A stretch of 64,000 nt of DNA from Mesorhabditis belari (GCA_958450365.1 CAUEEP010000890.1:452501-516500); one strand, 5' to 3'. Numbered from the stretch's first letter, positions 53,689-64,000 are shown. The notes: generated by a model not told the origin, from the letters alone. Translations and numbers: made by a program.

Positions 53689-56600
53689 ATGCCTATTTCT
53701 ACTGATGACTTGGAGAATATTGAAAAATTGAGAGCTCTTGTGAAAGATGAGGTTGGGATTTACATGTTTATTCTATCGATATTCTATCTGTTGTGTTAAC
53801 CAAAAATATTCCTACAAATAAGTTTAAGCTAAAACCAATTCAAAACCAAGTCAATCGTTAGCTTTTTGACTTGAAAACGAAGCCTGGCTTAACTGTGACA
53901 AGATCCATTTTACTATTGTGTACCTTTTGTCACACTACCGTAACCCTGTGCCTATATAAGACACGAGTTTTCTCTGATTTTTCCCTTCATTCTTTATTCA
54001 TTCCTTCATCCTTTATTCATGTTTTCTCTGCTCTTTGCCAATTTCTTTGTGTAAAGTCCGTCTGTTGATTAACGCCTGTTGATTAGCATTGTTTAAACCA
54101 TTGCTATAGTGTTTTATACTGTTCTGATACAAACCAAAACTCTGGTTTGTTTACAAAGAGTGCTGTGTGGCTGTCTCGAATTAAAGGCCTGGATATGATC
54201 CAACCGGTGAATCGGTTCATGGACTTGGATTTGTCTTGGACTTCATTAGACTTCTTTGGACTTCTTTGGACTTCATTGGACTTCATGGGACTTCATTGGA
54301 CTTCTTTGGACTTCTTTGGATTTCTTTGAACTTCTTTGGACTTCTTTGGACTTCATTGGACTTGTCTTGGACTTCATTGGATTCACTGGACTTCATGGGA
54401 CTTCATTGGACTTCTTTGGACTTCTTTGGACTTCTTTGGACTTCTTTGGACTTCATTAGACTTTATTGGACTTCATTGGACTTTACTGGACTTCATTGGA
54501 CTTCATTGGACTTGTCTTGGACTTCATTGGATTCACTGGACTTCATTAGACTTTATTGGACTTCATTGGACTTCACTGGACTTCATTGGACTTCACTGGG
54601 TCTCATTGGACTTCATTGGACTTGTCTTGGACTTCATTGGATTCATTGGACTTCATTGGACCAACCGTTTTCGCCTTCTCTTCACCGCCAGAAGCTATCT
54701 AGAGATCGTCAAATAAGAGTAGAGATTAGAATGTAGGCGTAGATTTTGTTAAAATATAGTCTATTAATGCCTGCGAATTGTGATCATGCCGAATAAATAA
54801 AATCAAAACCGGTATACTATTCAAGCCTATATCCAATGACAGACTAGCTATCTTTAATTCATTTCACTTCTAGTTTGTCAAAAAGCGAGCTTGAAATGGC
54901 TGCGAACGGCCAAATGGCCAACCTTAGTCTAGCGCTTTAAAATCTTAAATCCAAATCCAATATCTTGTCTTCACTTCAGATCACTCCCTACTATGACACA
55001 GATTTCAATTTGTTGCGCTGGTTGAAAGGACACGATTACAATTTCGATTTGATTCTGCCAAAATTGCGAGTGAGTTTTTGGAAATCTTCTTTAAAAAAAG
55101 AAACTTCTAGAATCATCTCCTTTTTCGTAAATCTCATTGGGATCTTGATGGGATGGCGGATCGAGAAAGAAATCATCCAATACATCAACATTGGAAAGTA
55201 AGAGGAAATACCGTAAATACTGTAATAATACCCCCTCCGCCCACGTACAGTCGCGTAGTCGCAAAAGTTTTTTAGTATTTCATTTTTTTCAAAGCGCCCG
55301 TACTTTCAAAAAATGCGTCTTTGGTATCAAAAAATAGCCCTGAATCTCAGCTATTTTTTGATACCTTCTAGCGCATTGTAGCATAAACCAGTGTCGAGAA
55401 AAACTCGTTCAAAGCTAGACTACGCAACACACCGCACCGTCATTATGGGGGTGGGGTGCTATTACAGTATTTACGGTAAGAGGAAATAAGAGGAAAACTC
55501 TTAAAAACACGAGTTTCTAGTGGGCTTTTCTTGGATTTTGACGAATAAAAGAAGAATCTATTTGGGGTGGAAATGGGTTTAGAGAGTTCAATTGAAAATG
55601 TACTTAAAGCCTTCTTGTACTTGTACTTGTACTTAAAGCCTTCTTGTACTTGTACTTGTACTTAAAGTCTTCTTGTACTTGTACTTAAGGCCTTCTTGTA
55701 CCTGTACTTATAGCCTTCTTGTACTTGTACTTATAGCCTTCTTGTACTTGTACTTAAGGCCCTCTTGTACCTGTACTTATAGCCTTCTTGTACTTGTACT
55801 TGTACTTGTACTTAAGGCCTTCTTGTACCTGTACTTATAGCCTTCTTGTACTTGTACTTAAAGCCTTCTTGTACTTGTACTGGTACTTAAGGCCTTCTTG
55901 TACTTGTACTTAAAGTCTTGTTTAGGGAGGTCTCACTGGAGCTGCTGTCATTCGCCCGAATGCGATCGTGAATATTGAGCAAACTGGACCAAATGATTAC
56001 TGGGGAATGTTGCAAACGTATTCGATAAATGAGGTTTTAAAGGTAATATTGATCTTGATATTGTATTGATCTTTTAAAGAAGAAAACTACCGTAATCTTG
56101 TCTAAAATATTCTGTAGTTCAACTAGCCAGTTTCCGTTTGATTAGCTCAATTTTTTTCGATCATTTTCTGAGCACAGTTTCTTTGCATCGAAGCTGACAA
56201 AATTTTGGTTAGCTGAATGGAAAACTGGATGGATTACGATCGATTACGGTAGTTTTAAGTGCTTTTTAGGGAACTGATTAACTCATTTGATTGTTTTAGG
56301 CAAGAGTTCACGATTTGGAGAGTATGCTACGAGCTGTCATGGATTTAGAGAAACAAACTGGTAAAACAAAAGCTTTTGTAAAGCCTTCTTAAGCCTTCTT
56401 AAGCTTAGGCTTAGGCTTAGGCTTGGCTTAGGCTTAGGCTTAGGCTTAGGCTTAGGTTAGGCTTAGGCTTAGGCTTAGCTTAGGCTTAGCTTAGGCTCAG
56501 GCTTAGACTTAGGCTTAGACTTAGGCTTAGGCTTAGGTTAGGCTTAGGTTAGGCTTAGGTTAGGCTTAGGCTTAGGCTTGGACTTAGTGCGAAGGCTTAG

Positions 56601-59600
56601 CTTAGGCTTAGGCTTAGCTTAGGTTAGGCTTAGGTTAGGCTAAGGCTTAGGCTTAGGCTTAGGCTTAGCTTAGGTTAGGCTCAGGCTTAGGCTTAGGCTT
56701 AGGTTAGACACCTTAGCTTCATAAGCATCAAATTCGACAGCCAAACACCAGAGAAATTTGAGATTGTCAATGTTAGAATGTCAAGGTTAGATTGCAAAAG
56801 GAGACGTATCAAATTCCCCACAATTCCCTGAAATGTACTAGTACTGGAGTGAAAGCTACTTTACTAGTACTGGAGTACTGGAATAGAGTATTATAATATA
56901 CTATTTTTAAGCTTTAGACCGTCTTTCTTTACTCACCCTGACTCCTCTAGGGAAATTCGGGTAATAACTCGGGTAATAACTCGGGTAATAACTCGAGATT
57001 TCTTAAGCAAGCTGGCTAGATCATCAATCATTTTTGATCATTAAGCTAGATAGCTAAGCTTTAATTAAGCATTTTTTCTAGGTGAACAATGCAGTATCAT
57101 GTATTTCATGGACTTAAATGGACTGAAATTCGATCGACGCACAACCACGCTGATTACAGGTGATCTTCGATTTGGAATAGGGGAAAATCAAGTAAAATAA
57201 AGCAAAACAAAGTAAAACAAAGTAAAATCAAGTAAAATCAAGTAAAATAAAGCAAAATAGAGCAAAACAAAGCAAAACAAAGCAAAATGAAACTCAAATC
57301 GTCAAAATCTATGCAAAACTCTAAGCTGAACTTCAAAAATCGGCATTATCTAGGTGCTTTGGCCTCGATCTCAGCGTTCATGGCCGAACACTATGTGGAA
57401 ATGGTACACACGTTTGTCCTCGTCAACGTGCCGACCTTCATTCACGCAATATGGTTGGAAACTAATTCTAGCTCTAGATTTAGAATTAAACGCTTTACAA
57501 TTAGAATTAGAATTAAACAATTAGAATTAAAAAAATTAGAATTTAAAGATTAAATATTTTAAAATTGCCCTATCCTCGCAATTTTTGTATTTCATTTTTC
57601 AAAGCACCCGTTTTTTTCAAAGCGTCTTTTTAAAAAATGTGTCTTTAGCATCAAAAAATAGCCCTGAATCTCAGCTATCTTTTGAACCCTAAACGCGCGT
57701 CGTAGCTTAAACCAGTGTCAAGAAAAACGCGTTCAAAGCTAGACTACGCAACACTCCGGACCGTTGTTGCAGTTTTTACGGTAGGCTAGGCCAGTTTTAC
57801 CTATTTTGGACTGGTTTTACTGTGTAATATAAGCTTTAGACAGGTAAATTGATCCAAAAAGTTGGTCAGTAAGCCAAGGCAGATTAGAAATTGCTCAATC
57901 TGAGTTGTTTTGACCTGGATAGTGGTCAGAGTTGAGTAGAAAGGCTAGTTGGGCCCAGATCAGCACGACTTTAATATAAAACAGGCTTTTTTTCGGGCTG
58001 GGGTGTTGTCGCCATGGCGCAGTTGGGAGCGAGCACGTTTAGTGCTCAAAGCACCGGGGTTCGACTCCCCATGCCGCTTTTTTTTTGCTTGTTTTCTTTA
58101 ACAGGCAAGTTGGAGCTAGTTCTTAAGACATAAGAATGTTCTTTAACAAGCCAGTAAGCCAAGTTCTGGCCTAGTAAGCCCCGAAGTAGCCTAGTAAGCC
58201 CCGAAGTAGCCTAGTAAGCCTAGAAAATTCTAAATTCTCTAAAATCTTTGAAAAATCATTTCCAGGACCCTCGCTCGTCCACTTTTACCCGAAAAGACGA
58301 AGAATAAAGTGCACATTTTGGGGAGCAATTGGAGGGAAGAGGTGCATCGATTTCAAATTAGAATTCTTTAATTATTCAATTCGTTTTGCAAAAATATCAT
58401 GCTATTTATCTAGTTGGAAAATCTCGTTCACAAATCCTTTAATTCATATGAACTTAGGTCCTCAAATACGCAAATGCGGACGTGTTGCCGACTTTTTGGA
58501 ATCTCGATGGAGAGACTGGGGTCAGCTTGCAGCTTTACAGCTTTACTGCTTTACGGCTTTACTGCTTTACGGCTTTACAGGCTTACAGCTTTACCGGCTT
58601 ACAGCTTTACAGCTTTACAGGCTTACAGCTTTACTGCTTTACAGGCTTACAGCTTTACCGGCTTACAGCTTTACTGCTTTACAGCTTTACTGCTTTACTG
58701 CTTTACAGGCTTACAGCTTTACCGGCTTACAGCTTTACAGCTTTACTGCTTTACAGGCTTACTGCTTTACAGCTTTACTGCTTGACAGCTTTACAGCTTT
58801 TTTCTCTCTTCTAATATCATTTTCAACAACTTAAACAATAAGTTTTAGCCTTTTGGTGCAGCACTTCAACGAGCCGTGCCATTCTCTGAAAATGAGTACT
58901 ACAAAAAAGAAATCTCCGAGAAAGCTGAGGTATTGAAACGAATTTCATAGACTTTCTGCTCAAAAACAGCTAAACGCACCCTTTCTGGTGGACTGGATTT
59001 AAAAACCGTATGCCAAATGGCTTCAAAAGTGGCGTGAGAAGAGCGCACAAATAAGTCTGTATAAAAGGGAACTCTCAGCACGCCAGAAAGAGTATGTTTA
59101 CACATATTTTTGAGTAAAAAGTACACAAAAGAGATCTTTTGAGCATTTCTCTTCAGTTATTCACGATTTCCGCGGGAAAAGCTGATTATTTCGATGCAAT
59201 TGTTGAAGAGGTTCGATTTTTAACGCCAAAAATTTTTAAATCGACATTTTTAGGGTGAATCTCTAGAATGGATTATCGATGCCGATGGGAATTTTGCTTT
59301 TTGCATTTTCAAAGTCGACAATGATCATTTGAAAGCATCAGTGGACACTTTGGAAAGGATTTATCCAAAGTTTTCGGTCAGTAAAGCATTATATTGGGTT
59401 GGTGAGTTGAAAAAAAGTAATTAAAGAGTTATTAAACAGTTATTAAACAGTTATTAAAGAGTTATTAAACAAGATTTCGGAAAGATTTGAGATTTAAAAT
59501 GAACAATAGTTAATTTAAATGTCTTCAAAGTTGGTGAATTGGTGAATTGAAAATTGCGGGACTTTGAACTAAAATTCATTCAATATAAAACCATCAATTC

Positions 59601-61675
59601 ATTCAATATAAAACCATCAATTCATTCCAAATAATTCCCCATTATTATTGACGACTTCTGCCCATTTTACAAGCAATTTGCGGATTCCTCTTTCGTGGTA
59701 GGCTTTTGGTTTGTGTGTGAGACAAAAATGGAGGACTGGAGATGTCCCAGTGTCCCAGTTTGAGCACTTTCTTCAAAAGAAACCCATTTTGGTGTCAATG
59801 GGAAAGTTGTAGAGAATCAAAAATTAGGCTTATAGCCAAATTTCCAAAAAGATACACTTGGCTGGAAGTTGCTGCTTTCAAATGCGCGTTACTCTCCCGC
59901 TTTCGCGGCGTCAGATTACTCTTTCGATCGCTGAAAAAGTTTCTTATCAGAGAAAGGTTCAATGATCATGTTCAAATCAAAAGAAATCCCTAATTTTTCA
60001 CAAAAGAGATTTGAAGGGAAGATGGGGGGAAAAAAGTGATAAAAAGTGATAAAAAAGCGATAAAAATGGAGAATCTCTTATTGATTTCTATAGAATACTA
60101 TAAATTATTAGCATCCAAAAAAAGCTCATAATTTTTTTTGTTTCTCAATTTAATCTTATGAAATGAAAATGAAATGAATTAAGAATTAGATTCTAGGGGT
60201 TTATTGTTGTCATGCAATTGTCATTTTATCCATTCATCAGTTTCCTTCATCGTGATCTTCCCTTCACCACCAAAAAAGCTATTTAGTTCCCCATTGAGAG
60301 GTTCAATTGGAGGGTGAAAATCTTCTGATTGATAAACACAACTTTTCCACAAGCGACCATTTGCGAACAATGAAATCATCTTCCGGCATTGGAGCCTCTT
60401 TTTTCACATTCAAAAAGTGTATCCGGTTGAATTTGTAGCTGCGTATTCTGAGCATATGCGTATTCTAATTCTAAAGCTTCTTATGGACAATTCTCCAAAC
60501 ACTATTCTTGCTGATTTTCCCATTTTTCTCATCGATCGTGTGAGATTTGGGCGAATACGGTAACGGACTTTGTCCTTATCGACTTTGTCACGAATTTTCC
60601 GTCCTTATGATGATAAGGATCGAAAATTCGTGAGCACGTGTGGCTGACTGGTTAAGTGTCTTTTATCTTAATCGGAAGGTCGAGGGTTCGAACCCCACAT
60701 GCGACATGGTCACCCCCTTCGGATTTCCTTTCCCTTCGGGTTGAGAGGTTTTCTGGAGGGCAGTCTGGTGGTTGTGGCCCCAGTTCTTTAAAGTGACAAG
60801 CCACTCCTTCATCGTCATCTTCCCTTCACCACCAAAAAAGCTATTTAGTTCCCCATTGAGCGTAGGGTTAGGGAGCCGTCTGTCATGACGTGGGTTAAGT
60901 TAAGATATAGCCTAGTATTGTGTGTGTCGTTGTATTGTGATTGATATATTTCGTGTATGCGATAAATTCACCACTGGTAGCCCCAGTCGGTATTTTTAAA
61001 ATGAAAATGAAATGAATTAAGAATTAGATTCTAGGGGTTTATTGTTGTCATGCAATTGTCATTTTATCCATGCATGAGTTTCCGATAAATGTAATTGTCA
61101 TTTTATCCATTCAGAAAGTGCCTGGTCCAACGATTGTCCCACTCATCGATTCGATCAAAAACCCTAAGCCAGGTAAACTTAAAAACATTACTAAACCTTT
61201 TGCACTATAGTACTATAGTACTATAGTATATAGTACTATAGTACTATAGTACATATAGTACTATAGTACTATAGTACTATGATAGCACTATAGTACTATC
61301 AGTTTCCTATACTTTGTGCTCTTGTAAACAAATCTTTTCTAGTGCACTTATGCTTTAAGAAATCATTACATTAAAAGGAACATTACTTCTAGAAAAATGA
61401 AGATTTCAGTGCACTAGAAAGGATGGGTTTAACGGTGAGCACAAAGTGCACTTTAGTCTGTACTCTACAAGTAAGTTTTCCTCGTAAACGCATCCCTTTC
61501 TAGCGCACTATCTAGCATTTGAGTGGTCAATTGAGTGCACCAGAAAGCGTGTGTTTCCTCATCTTAAACTACACACTTTTCAGGTCGTTACCGTTTCTGG
61601 TTTTCCAACGAGCACGCGTGGTTTCATACGCTCAAAATTCGAGCTGAAATTTCCCCGAAAAGGGTTCAAAAGTAA
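53689..61675 (+). CDS. Sec14-like protein with CRAL-TRIO and GOLD domains
   Basis: 14 exons: 53689-53751, 54980-55069, 55111-55197, 55926-56042, 56300-56360, 57082-57159, 57354-57453, 58266-58341, 58458-58520, 58849-58929, 59157-59210, 59254-59376, 61115-61172, 61584-61675; 380 aa, every junction in phase, stop TAA. CRAL-TRIO N region: TPYYDTDFNLLRWLKGHDYN, then NHLLFRKSHWDLDG. Lipid-binding core: VNIEQTGPNDYWGMLQTYSI, CSIMYFMDLNGLKFDRRTTT, FVLVNVPTFIHAIW, KVHILGSNWREEVLKYANAD then VLPTFWNLDGETG. The C-terminal ~110 residues form a GOLD-type beta domain (LEWIIDADGNFAFCIFKV, GRYRFWFSNEHAWFHTLKI). Layout and length fit the nematode CTG (CRAL-TRIO and GOLD) group; a cytosolic lipid/phosphoinositide transfer role at Golgi or endosome membranes is inferred from the family. 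No start ambiguity. Confidence 0.95.
54235..54665. repeat. 10-bp array TTGGACTTCA/T
   Basis: About 43 units (TTGGACTTCATTGGACTTCT, with TTAGACTTTA variants) in intron 1 of the CRAL-TRIO-GOLD gene; three ORFs over it are repeat translations. It includes a longer duplicated block (GGACTTGTCTTGGACTTCAT...) at three sites. Confidence 0.95.
55209..55478. mobile_element. MITE of the CCGTAAATACTG family, simplest copy
   Basis: 270 bp, ends TACCGTAAATACTGTAATAA and inverse, with an internal TATCAAAAAATAGC hairpin. It is inserted at a TA 11 bases after the exon 3 donor of the CRAL-TRIO-GOLD gene; the flanking AGAGGAAATA repeat leaves a second GTAAGA-like donor at 55476. Confidence 0.92.
55595..55915. 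repeat. TTCTTGTACTTGTACTTAAAGCC array
   Basis: About 13 units of 22-34 bp made from TTCTTGTACTTGTACTTA + AGGCC or TAGCC; intron 3 of the CRAL-TRIO-GOLD gene. Confidence 0.94.
56390..56708. repeat. interstitial TTAGGC repeat, about 320 bp
   Basis: GGCTTAGGCTTAGGCTTAGG with TTAGGTTAGGC and TTAGACTTAGGC variants, and one GACTTAGTGCGAAGG word shared with the array at 32851. Longest nematode-telomere-type tract in the window, in intron 5 of the CRAL-TRIO-GOLD gene, in the strand orientation TTAGGC. Confidence 0.92.
57183..57292. repeat. AAAGYAAAACAAAGTAAAAT array
   Basis: 9-10-bp A-rich units in intron 6 of the CRAL-TRIO-GOLD gene. Confidence 0.85.
57560..57785. mobile_element. decayed CCGTAAATACTG-family MITE
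   Basis: Interior CATCAAAAAATAGCCCTGAA, CCAGTGTCAAGAAAAACGCG and CTACGCAACACTCCGGACCG; the right end (GCAGTTTTTACGGTA) survives, the left is lost. In intron 7 of the CRAL-TRIO-GOLD gene. Confidence 0.8.
58009..58076 (+). tRNA. tRNA-like sequence, anticodon loop CGTTTAG
   Basis: A box GGCGCAGTTGGGAGCGAGC, anticodon stem GAGCA/TGCTC with loop CGTTTAG (anticodon UUU, G at 33), strong B box GGGGTTCGACTCCCC, a T9 terminator right after. The acceptor stem pairs poorly. Same strand as its host, intron 7 of the CRAL-TRIO-GOLD gene. Confidence 0.5.
58530..58799. repeat. TTTACAGCTTTACTGC array
   Basis: 8-bp core CTTTACNG, mixed with GGCTTACAGC; starts 10 bases after the exon 9 donor of the CRAL-TRIO-GOLD gene, leaving the whole intron repetitive. 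Confidence 0.94.
58972..59105. repeat. AAACGCACCCTTTCTGG hairpin repeat, intron 10
   Basis: AAACGCACCCTTTCTGGTGG at the left and CACGCCAGAAAGAGTATGTTT at the right: a full arm pair 134 bp apart. Confidence 0.7.
59397..59765 (-). mobile_element. mariner family 2, decayed end
   Basis: TTGGGTTGGTGAGTTGAAAA after TA at 59397, then GAGTTATTAAACAGTTATTA repeats, then a second start of the 3' end (GGTGAATTGAAAATTGCGGG) to about 59765. In intron 12 of the CRAL-TRIO-GOLD gene. Confidence 0.75.
60160..61090. repeat. direct duplication flanking a tRNA-like sequence
   Basis: ATGAAATGAATTAAGAATTA to CATTTTATCCAT occurs at 60160 and 61002; CTTCCCTTCACCACCAAAAA to TTCCCCATTGAG at 60257 and 60819. So 60160-60310 and 60810-61090 are copies in changed order, around 60310-60800. 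Intron 12 of the CRAL-TRIO-GOLD gene. Confidence 0.8.
60634..60705 (+). tRNA. tRNA-like sequence, class II A box, CTTA anticodon region
   Basis: A box TGTGGCTGACTGGTTAAGTG, anticodon region TTTTATCTTAATCGGAA, B box GAGGGTTCGAACCCC, then ACATGCGAC. Two foldings: loop TCTTAAT (anticodon UUA, C33, 4 stem pairs) or ATCTTAA (CUU, U33, fewer pairs). A box of Ser/Leu type without a long variable arm. In intron 12 of the CRAL-TRIO-GOLD gene. Confidence 0.48.
61203..61288. repeat. (ACTATAGT)n palindromic array
   Basis: 8-bp self-complementary units (AGTACTATAGTACTATAGTA), intron 13 of the CRAL-TRIO-GOLD gene. Could extrude cruciforms. Confidence 0.93.
61315..61550. repeat. cluster of AAACGCACCCTTTCTGG-type arms
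   Basis: Four arms in alternating orientation: AAACAAATCTTTTCTAGTGC (61328), GTGCACTAGAAAGGATGGGT (61410), AAACGCATCCCTTTCTAGCG (61483), GTGCACCAGAAAGCGTGTGT (61533), with TACTTTGTGCTC / GAGCACAAAGTGCA between. Confidence 0.7.
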
Positions 61676-61694
61676 AGTAAATGTTTTCTTTTTG

Positions 61695-61700
61695 AATAAA
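61695..61700 (+). promoter_or_regulatory. poly(A) signal AATAAA
   Basis: 20 bases after the CRAL-TRIO-GOLD stop codon, a normal nematode spacing. Confidence 0.65.
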
Positions 61701-61783
61701 TCGATTACCAAAAAATCCATTACATTACTTTATCAAGAAATTAAGCTTTAAAATCAAGTGGAGCTTGTTTAAAACGTTAAAAT

Positions 61784-62160
61784 GGGGGGTGAGACAAATG
61801 CGACCTTTTTTTTGCGCACCTCGACATTTGCGCACCTTTTTTTTTGCTGGAAAAGGCCTTAGGCAAGGTCGTAGAGCTTCAAAAATGTTTTCATAGAAGG
61901 GAATCGTATGCGTAGATTCAGAATTTCGACAAATCAGACCTCGCTGACACGTCAAATTTGGGCTAAAAGGCAAAAACTACGCAACTTAACGCTTTTCCGC
62001 AGTTTCCGCTTTTCCCCAAATTTGACGTGTCAGCGAGGTGTGATTTGTCGAAATTCGGAATCTACGCATACGATTCCCTTCTATGAAAACATTTTTGAAG
62101 CTCTACGACCTTTCCTAAGGCCTTTTCCAGCAAAAAAAAGGTCGCATTTGTCCCACCCCC
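61784..62160. mobile_element. foldback element, GACAAATGCGACCTTTTTTT family, copy 2
   Basis: 377 bp with about 170-bp arms (GGGGGTGAGACAAATGCGAC, AAAGGCCTTAGGCAAGGTCG, CAAATTTGACGTGTCAGCGA). It is flanked on both sides by about 50 bases of the same sequence (GAAATTAAGCTTTAAAATCA, GTTTAAAACGTTAAAATG), one mismatch apart: a far longer direct repeat than any transposase makes. Confidence 0.88.
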
Positions 62161-62267
62161 AGAAATTAAGCTTTAAAATCAAGTGGATCTTGTTTAAAAC
62201 GTTAAAATGTCTTTAAGATTGTCTGATAGGGCAATTTGATCAAGTGAATTTGAAACTGATAAGTTTT

Positions 62268-62360
62268 TTAGCTGACTTTTTAGCTGACTTTTTAGCTGAC
62301 TATTTAGCTGACTTTTTAGCTGACTTTTTAGCTGACTTTTTAGTTGACTTTTTAGCTGAC
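62268..62360. repeat. 12-bp array TTTTTAGCTGAC
   Basis: Eight units with an inverted copy after them (GTCAGCTAAAAAAAGC). Confidence 0.93.
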
Positions 62361-62577
62361 AAATAGTCAGCTAAAAAAAGCTAAGCTGAATTTCTATTAC
62401 AAAAATCCATTACATTACTTTATCATTATCAAAAAGTTTACAGAAAATCATCAAAATCATCAAAATCATGATAAAAGATTAAAATAAATCATAAAATCAT
62501 AAATCAAAAGTTTTTTTTTTCGATTTAAAAGAGACACCCGTTTTAATCAAAATTTGGTACAAATGAACGGAAAAAGA

Positions 62578-62665
62578 AAGAAAAAGAAAAGAAAAGAAAA
62601 GAAAAGAAAAGAAAATAAAAGAAAAGAAAAGAAAAGAAAGGAAAAAGAAAGAAAGAAAGAAAATT
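62578..62665. repeat. (AAAAG)n run
   Basis: Pentamer purine tract. 62361-62577 and 62666-62870 have nothing else that I can support. Confidence 0.9.
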
Positions 62666-62864
62666 TCTGAGAAAACATTGTTAACAAATTGAAATCAATA
62701 TAGAGAACATTGAAAAAGAAAAGAGAAAAGCAATTTATAAGTTTGAAAAGTTACAGAGAAGTTACAGAGAAATTTGAGTCCTAAAATTGGAAAGGAAATT
62801 TAAAAGGCTTGTTTTTTTGTTTAAAATTCAACAAATAATAAATGTTTTAGGGTTATGCTTTTAG

Positions 62865-63370
62865 AGAATTATCAGATTTTTCTATTAAGTAGACGGTAGA
62901 TGGATTCCCTGTTGATTAAAAGATCCCTTAAAAGATATTTAAGTCTAAGCCTTATCTTCCTTTCTCTTTCCTCTTTCTCGCAAGAAGATACCGGATAGAG
63001 GATCTATCTACAACTAAAAAAGATCTCATTCAATCCCCCTCAGTGAAAAGCTATCCTCTCTTGACTTTAGAAAGGTCTATTATTGAATCTTTTGACATTG
63101 ATGTCCAATGTCAGTCCAATGAGAATTGATGATTGAATGCTAAGCCGTGCTCCACGCCTACCGTATCCATTACTTGTCTGGCTTTAGAGAATTATCATAC
63201 TTATCTATCAGGTAGACGGTAGACGGTTAAAAGATTGATTAAAAGATTAAAAGATTAAAAGATCCCTTAAAAGATATGTACGTCTAAGCCTTATCTTCCT
63301 TTCTCTTTCCTCTTTTATTTCCTCTTTCTCGCAAGAAGCTACTGGATAGCTCAGTGGTTAGAGCATAACC
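62865..63370. repeat. tandem duplication of a tRNA-containing segment
   Basis: TTTTAGAGAATTATCAGATT / GGCTTTAGAGAATTATCATA, AGTAGACGGTAGA, CCCTTAAAAGATAT and TCTAAGCCTTATCTTCCTTT occur about 315 bases apart (62870 and 63182). Each copy ends in a tRNA-like sequence (62990 and 63344), and GACTTTAGAAAGGTCTATTA follows both (63063, 63963). Confidence 0.85.
62990..63048 (+). tRNA. shortened tRNA-like sequence
   Basis: TACCGGATAG, then an A-box region reduced to AGGATCTATC, then ACAACTAAAAAAGATCTCAT + TCAATCCCCCTCAGTGA. It is a deleted copy of the sequence at 63344. Confidence 0.4.
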
Positions 63371-63937
63371 CTAAAACAAAGATCTATTGGGTTGGGGAGA
63401 ATGAGTCGGCGCCGAAAATCAAAAAAATGTCTAAAACTTCTATTCGACTTCGTCAAATAATATTCGTTTGATATGAGTAGAATGGTTAACGAATTCTCTA
63501 CAAAATCACATTTAAAAGAAAATTCAAACAGCGCCTCCGCTCAAGAAAAAGCCATTTTTTCACAAAAACTACAAACTGTGATCTAGAAAAAACCATTGGT
63601 GGGATCTTCCTGCAAATTTGGCAACTTAAGTAATTGAATGTGCTCTATCTTTTTTATATAAACACCAAAGAAGGTTTATGTGAAAGAAACTGTTCAAATG
63701 GATGAGTCGGACTCTTTGCCATTTTAACCAGCTGCGTTTCGAAGTTCATAAACTCCACGAAAGAAAAGCTTTGTGGAATCTCTCAAAAGTGATTTTGTAG
63801 AGAAATAGTGGATCCTTTTGATGAAACCAAACGTATGTTTAAAGAAGGCTTTATGTGTGCAAAAAGTCCCTTTAAAGTTTGGCGCCGACCCATTCTCCCC
63901 AACCCAATACAACTAAAAAGATCTGATTCAATCCCCT
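63344..63937 (+). tRNA. tRNA-like sequence split by a MITE
   Basis: The 5' part is TACTGGATAGCTCAGTGGTT + AGAGCATAACCCTAAAAC; the 3' part after the MITE is ACAACTAAAAAGATCTGATT + CAATCCCCTCTCCCAGTA. The ends pair well as an acceptor (TACTGGA with CCCAGTA, 6 of 7), the best acceptor stem among the tRNA-like loci here. Insertion is at TA in the anticodon/variable region. Broken by the MITE. Confidence 0.55.
63387..63907. mobile_element. MITE (TTGGGTTGGGGAGAATGAGT), copy 2
   Basis: 521 bp, ends and TA duplication as in copy 1 (38296-38827), interior inverted relative to it (AAAGCTTTGTGGAATCTCTC, GAGAAATAGTGG). ORFs on both strands are not conserved between the copies. Confidence 0.92.
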
Positions 63938-64000
63938 CTCCCAGTAAAAATCTATCCCCTGTTGACTTTAGAAAGGTCTATTATTTAATCTTTTGACATT

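Noticed and set aside
54147..54736. Overlapping Trp/Leu-rich ORFs (LDFFGLLWTS)
   Set aside because: Array TTGGACTTCA/T in intron 1 of the CRAL-TRIO-GOLD gene; all three frames open.
55198..55490. 10-12-bp target duplication (TAAGAGGAAATA) suggesting a Mutator-type element
   Set aside because: The flank is itself a tandem repeat of AGAGGAAATA, so a simple TA duplication explains it, as in other copies of the family.

Overview
The window is nuclear DNA of a nematode. Three signs agree: many interstitial runs of TTAGGC/GCCTAA, the nematode telomere hexamer; a ground-like (hedgehog-related) gene, a family known only from nematodes; and genes made of many short exons with GTRAG donors and TTTYAG acceptors. 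The species cannot be named from the sequence. The DNA is AT-rich and loaded with tandem arrays and small DNA transposons, most of them inside introns.

The gene models were read by hand. Exons were joined only where splice sites and reading phase agree; exon coordinates are in each entry. Plus strand: a weak first exon (433), a partial gene (3735-4672), a four-EF-hand calmodulin-like gene (9767-14291), an unrecognised gene (17362-20137), a four-TM protein (28278-29811), a 42-aa membrane protein (46629-46854), a ground-like gene (47607-50743) and a Sec14/CRAL-TRIO-GOLD gene (53689-61675). Minus strand: a two-TM protein (23184-21455) and an 18-exon, 14-kb secreted Thr/Ser-rich, coiled-coil, Cys-rich, CUB-like gene (44445-30418). 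The genes do not form an operon or an obvious pathway. They look like independent genes of membrane traffic, calcium sensing and secreted or cuticle-type matrix.

Mobile DNA: two deleted piggyBac copies with TTAA target sites; two differently deleted copies of one mariner family; four decayed pieces of a second mariner family; relics of Tc1- and Tc3-like transposases; one LINE 3' fragment; and at least eight MITE or foldback families. Three of those families begin with CCGTA next to a TA target. One of the three is joined to a Tc1-like transposase relic that may be its parent.

The least expected pattern is a set of about eleven tRNA-like sequences, most of them in introns. Two adjoin or contain long tandem arrays whose unit matches part of the tRNA. 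One is split by a MITE, and one is split by a 281-bp fragment carrying a single PAK-kinase exon. Most have poor acceptor stems or a base other than U at position 33, so they are probably tRNA-derived relics and not working tRNAs.
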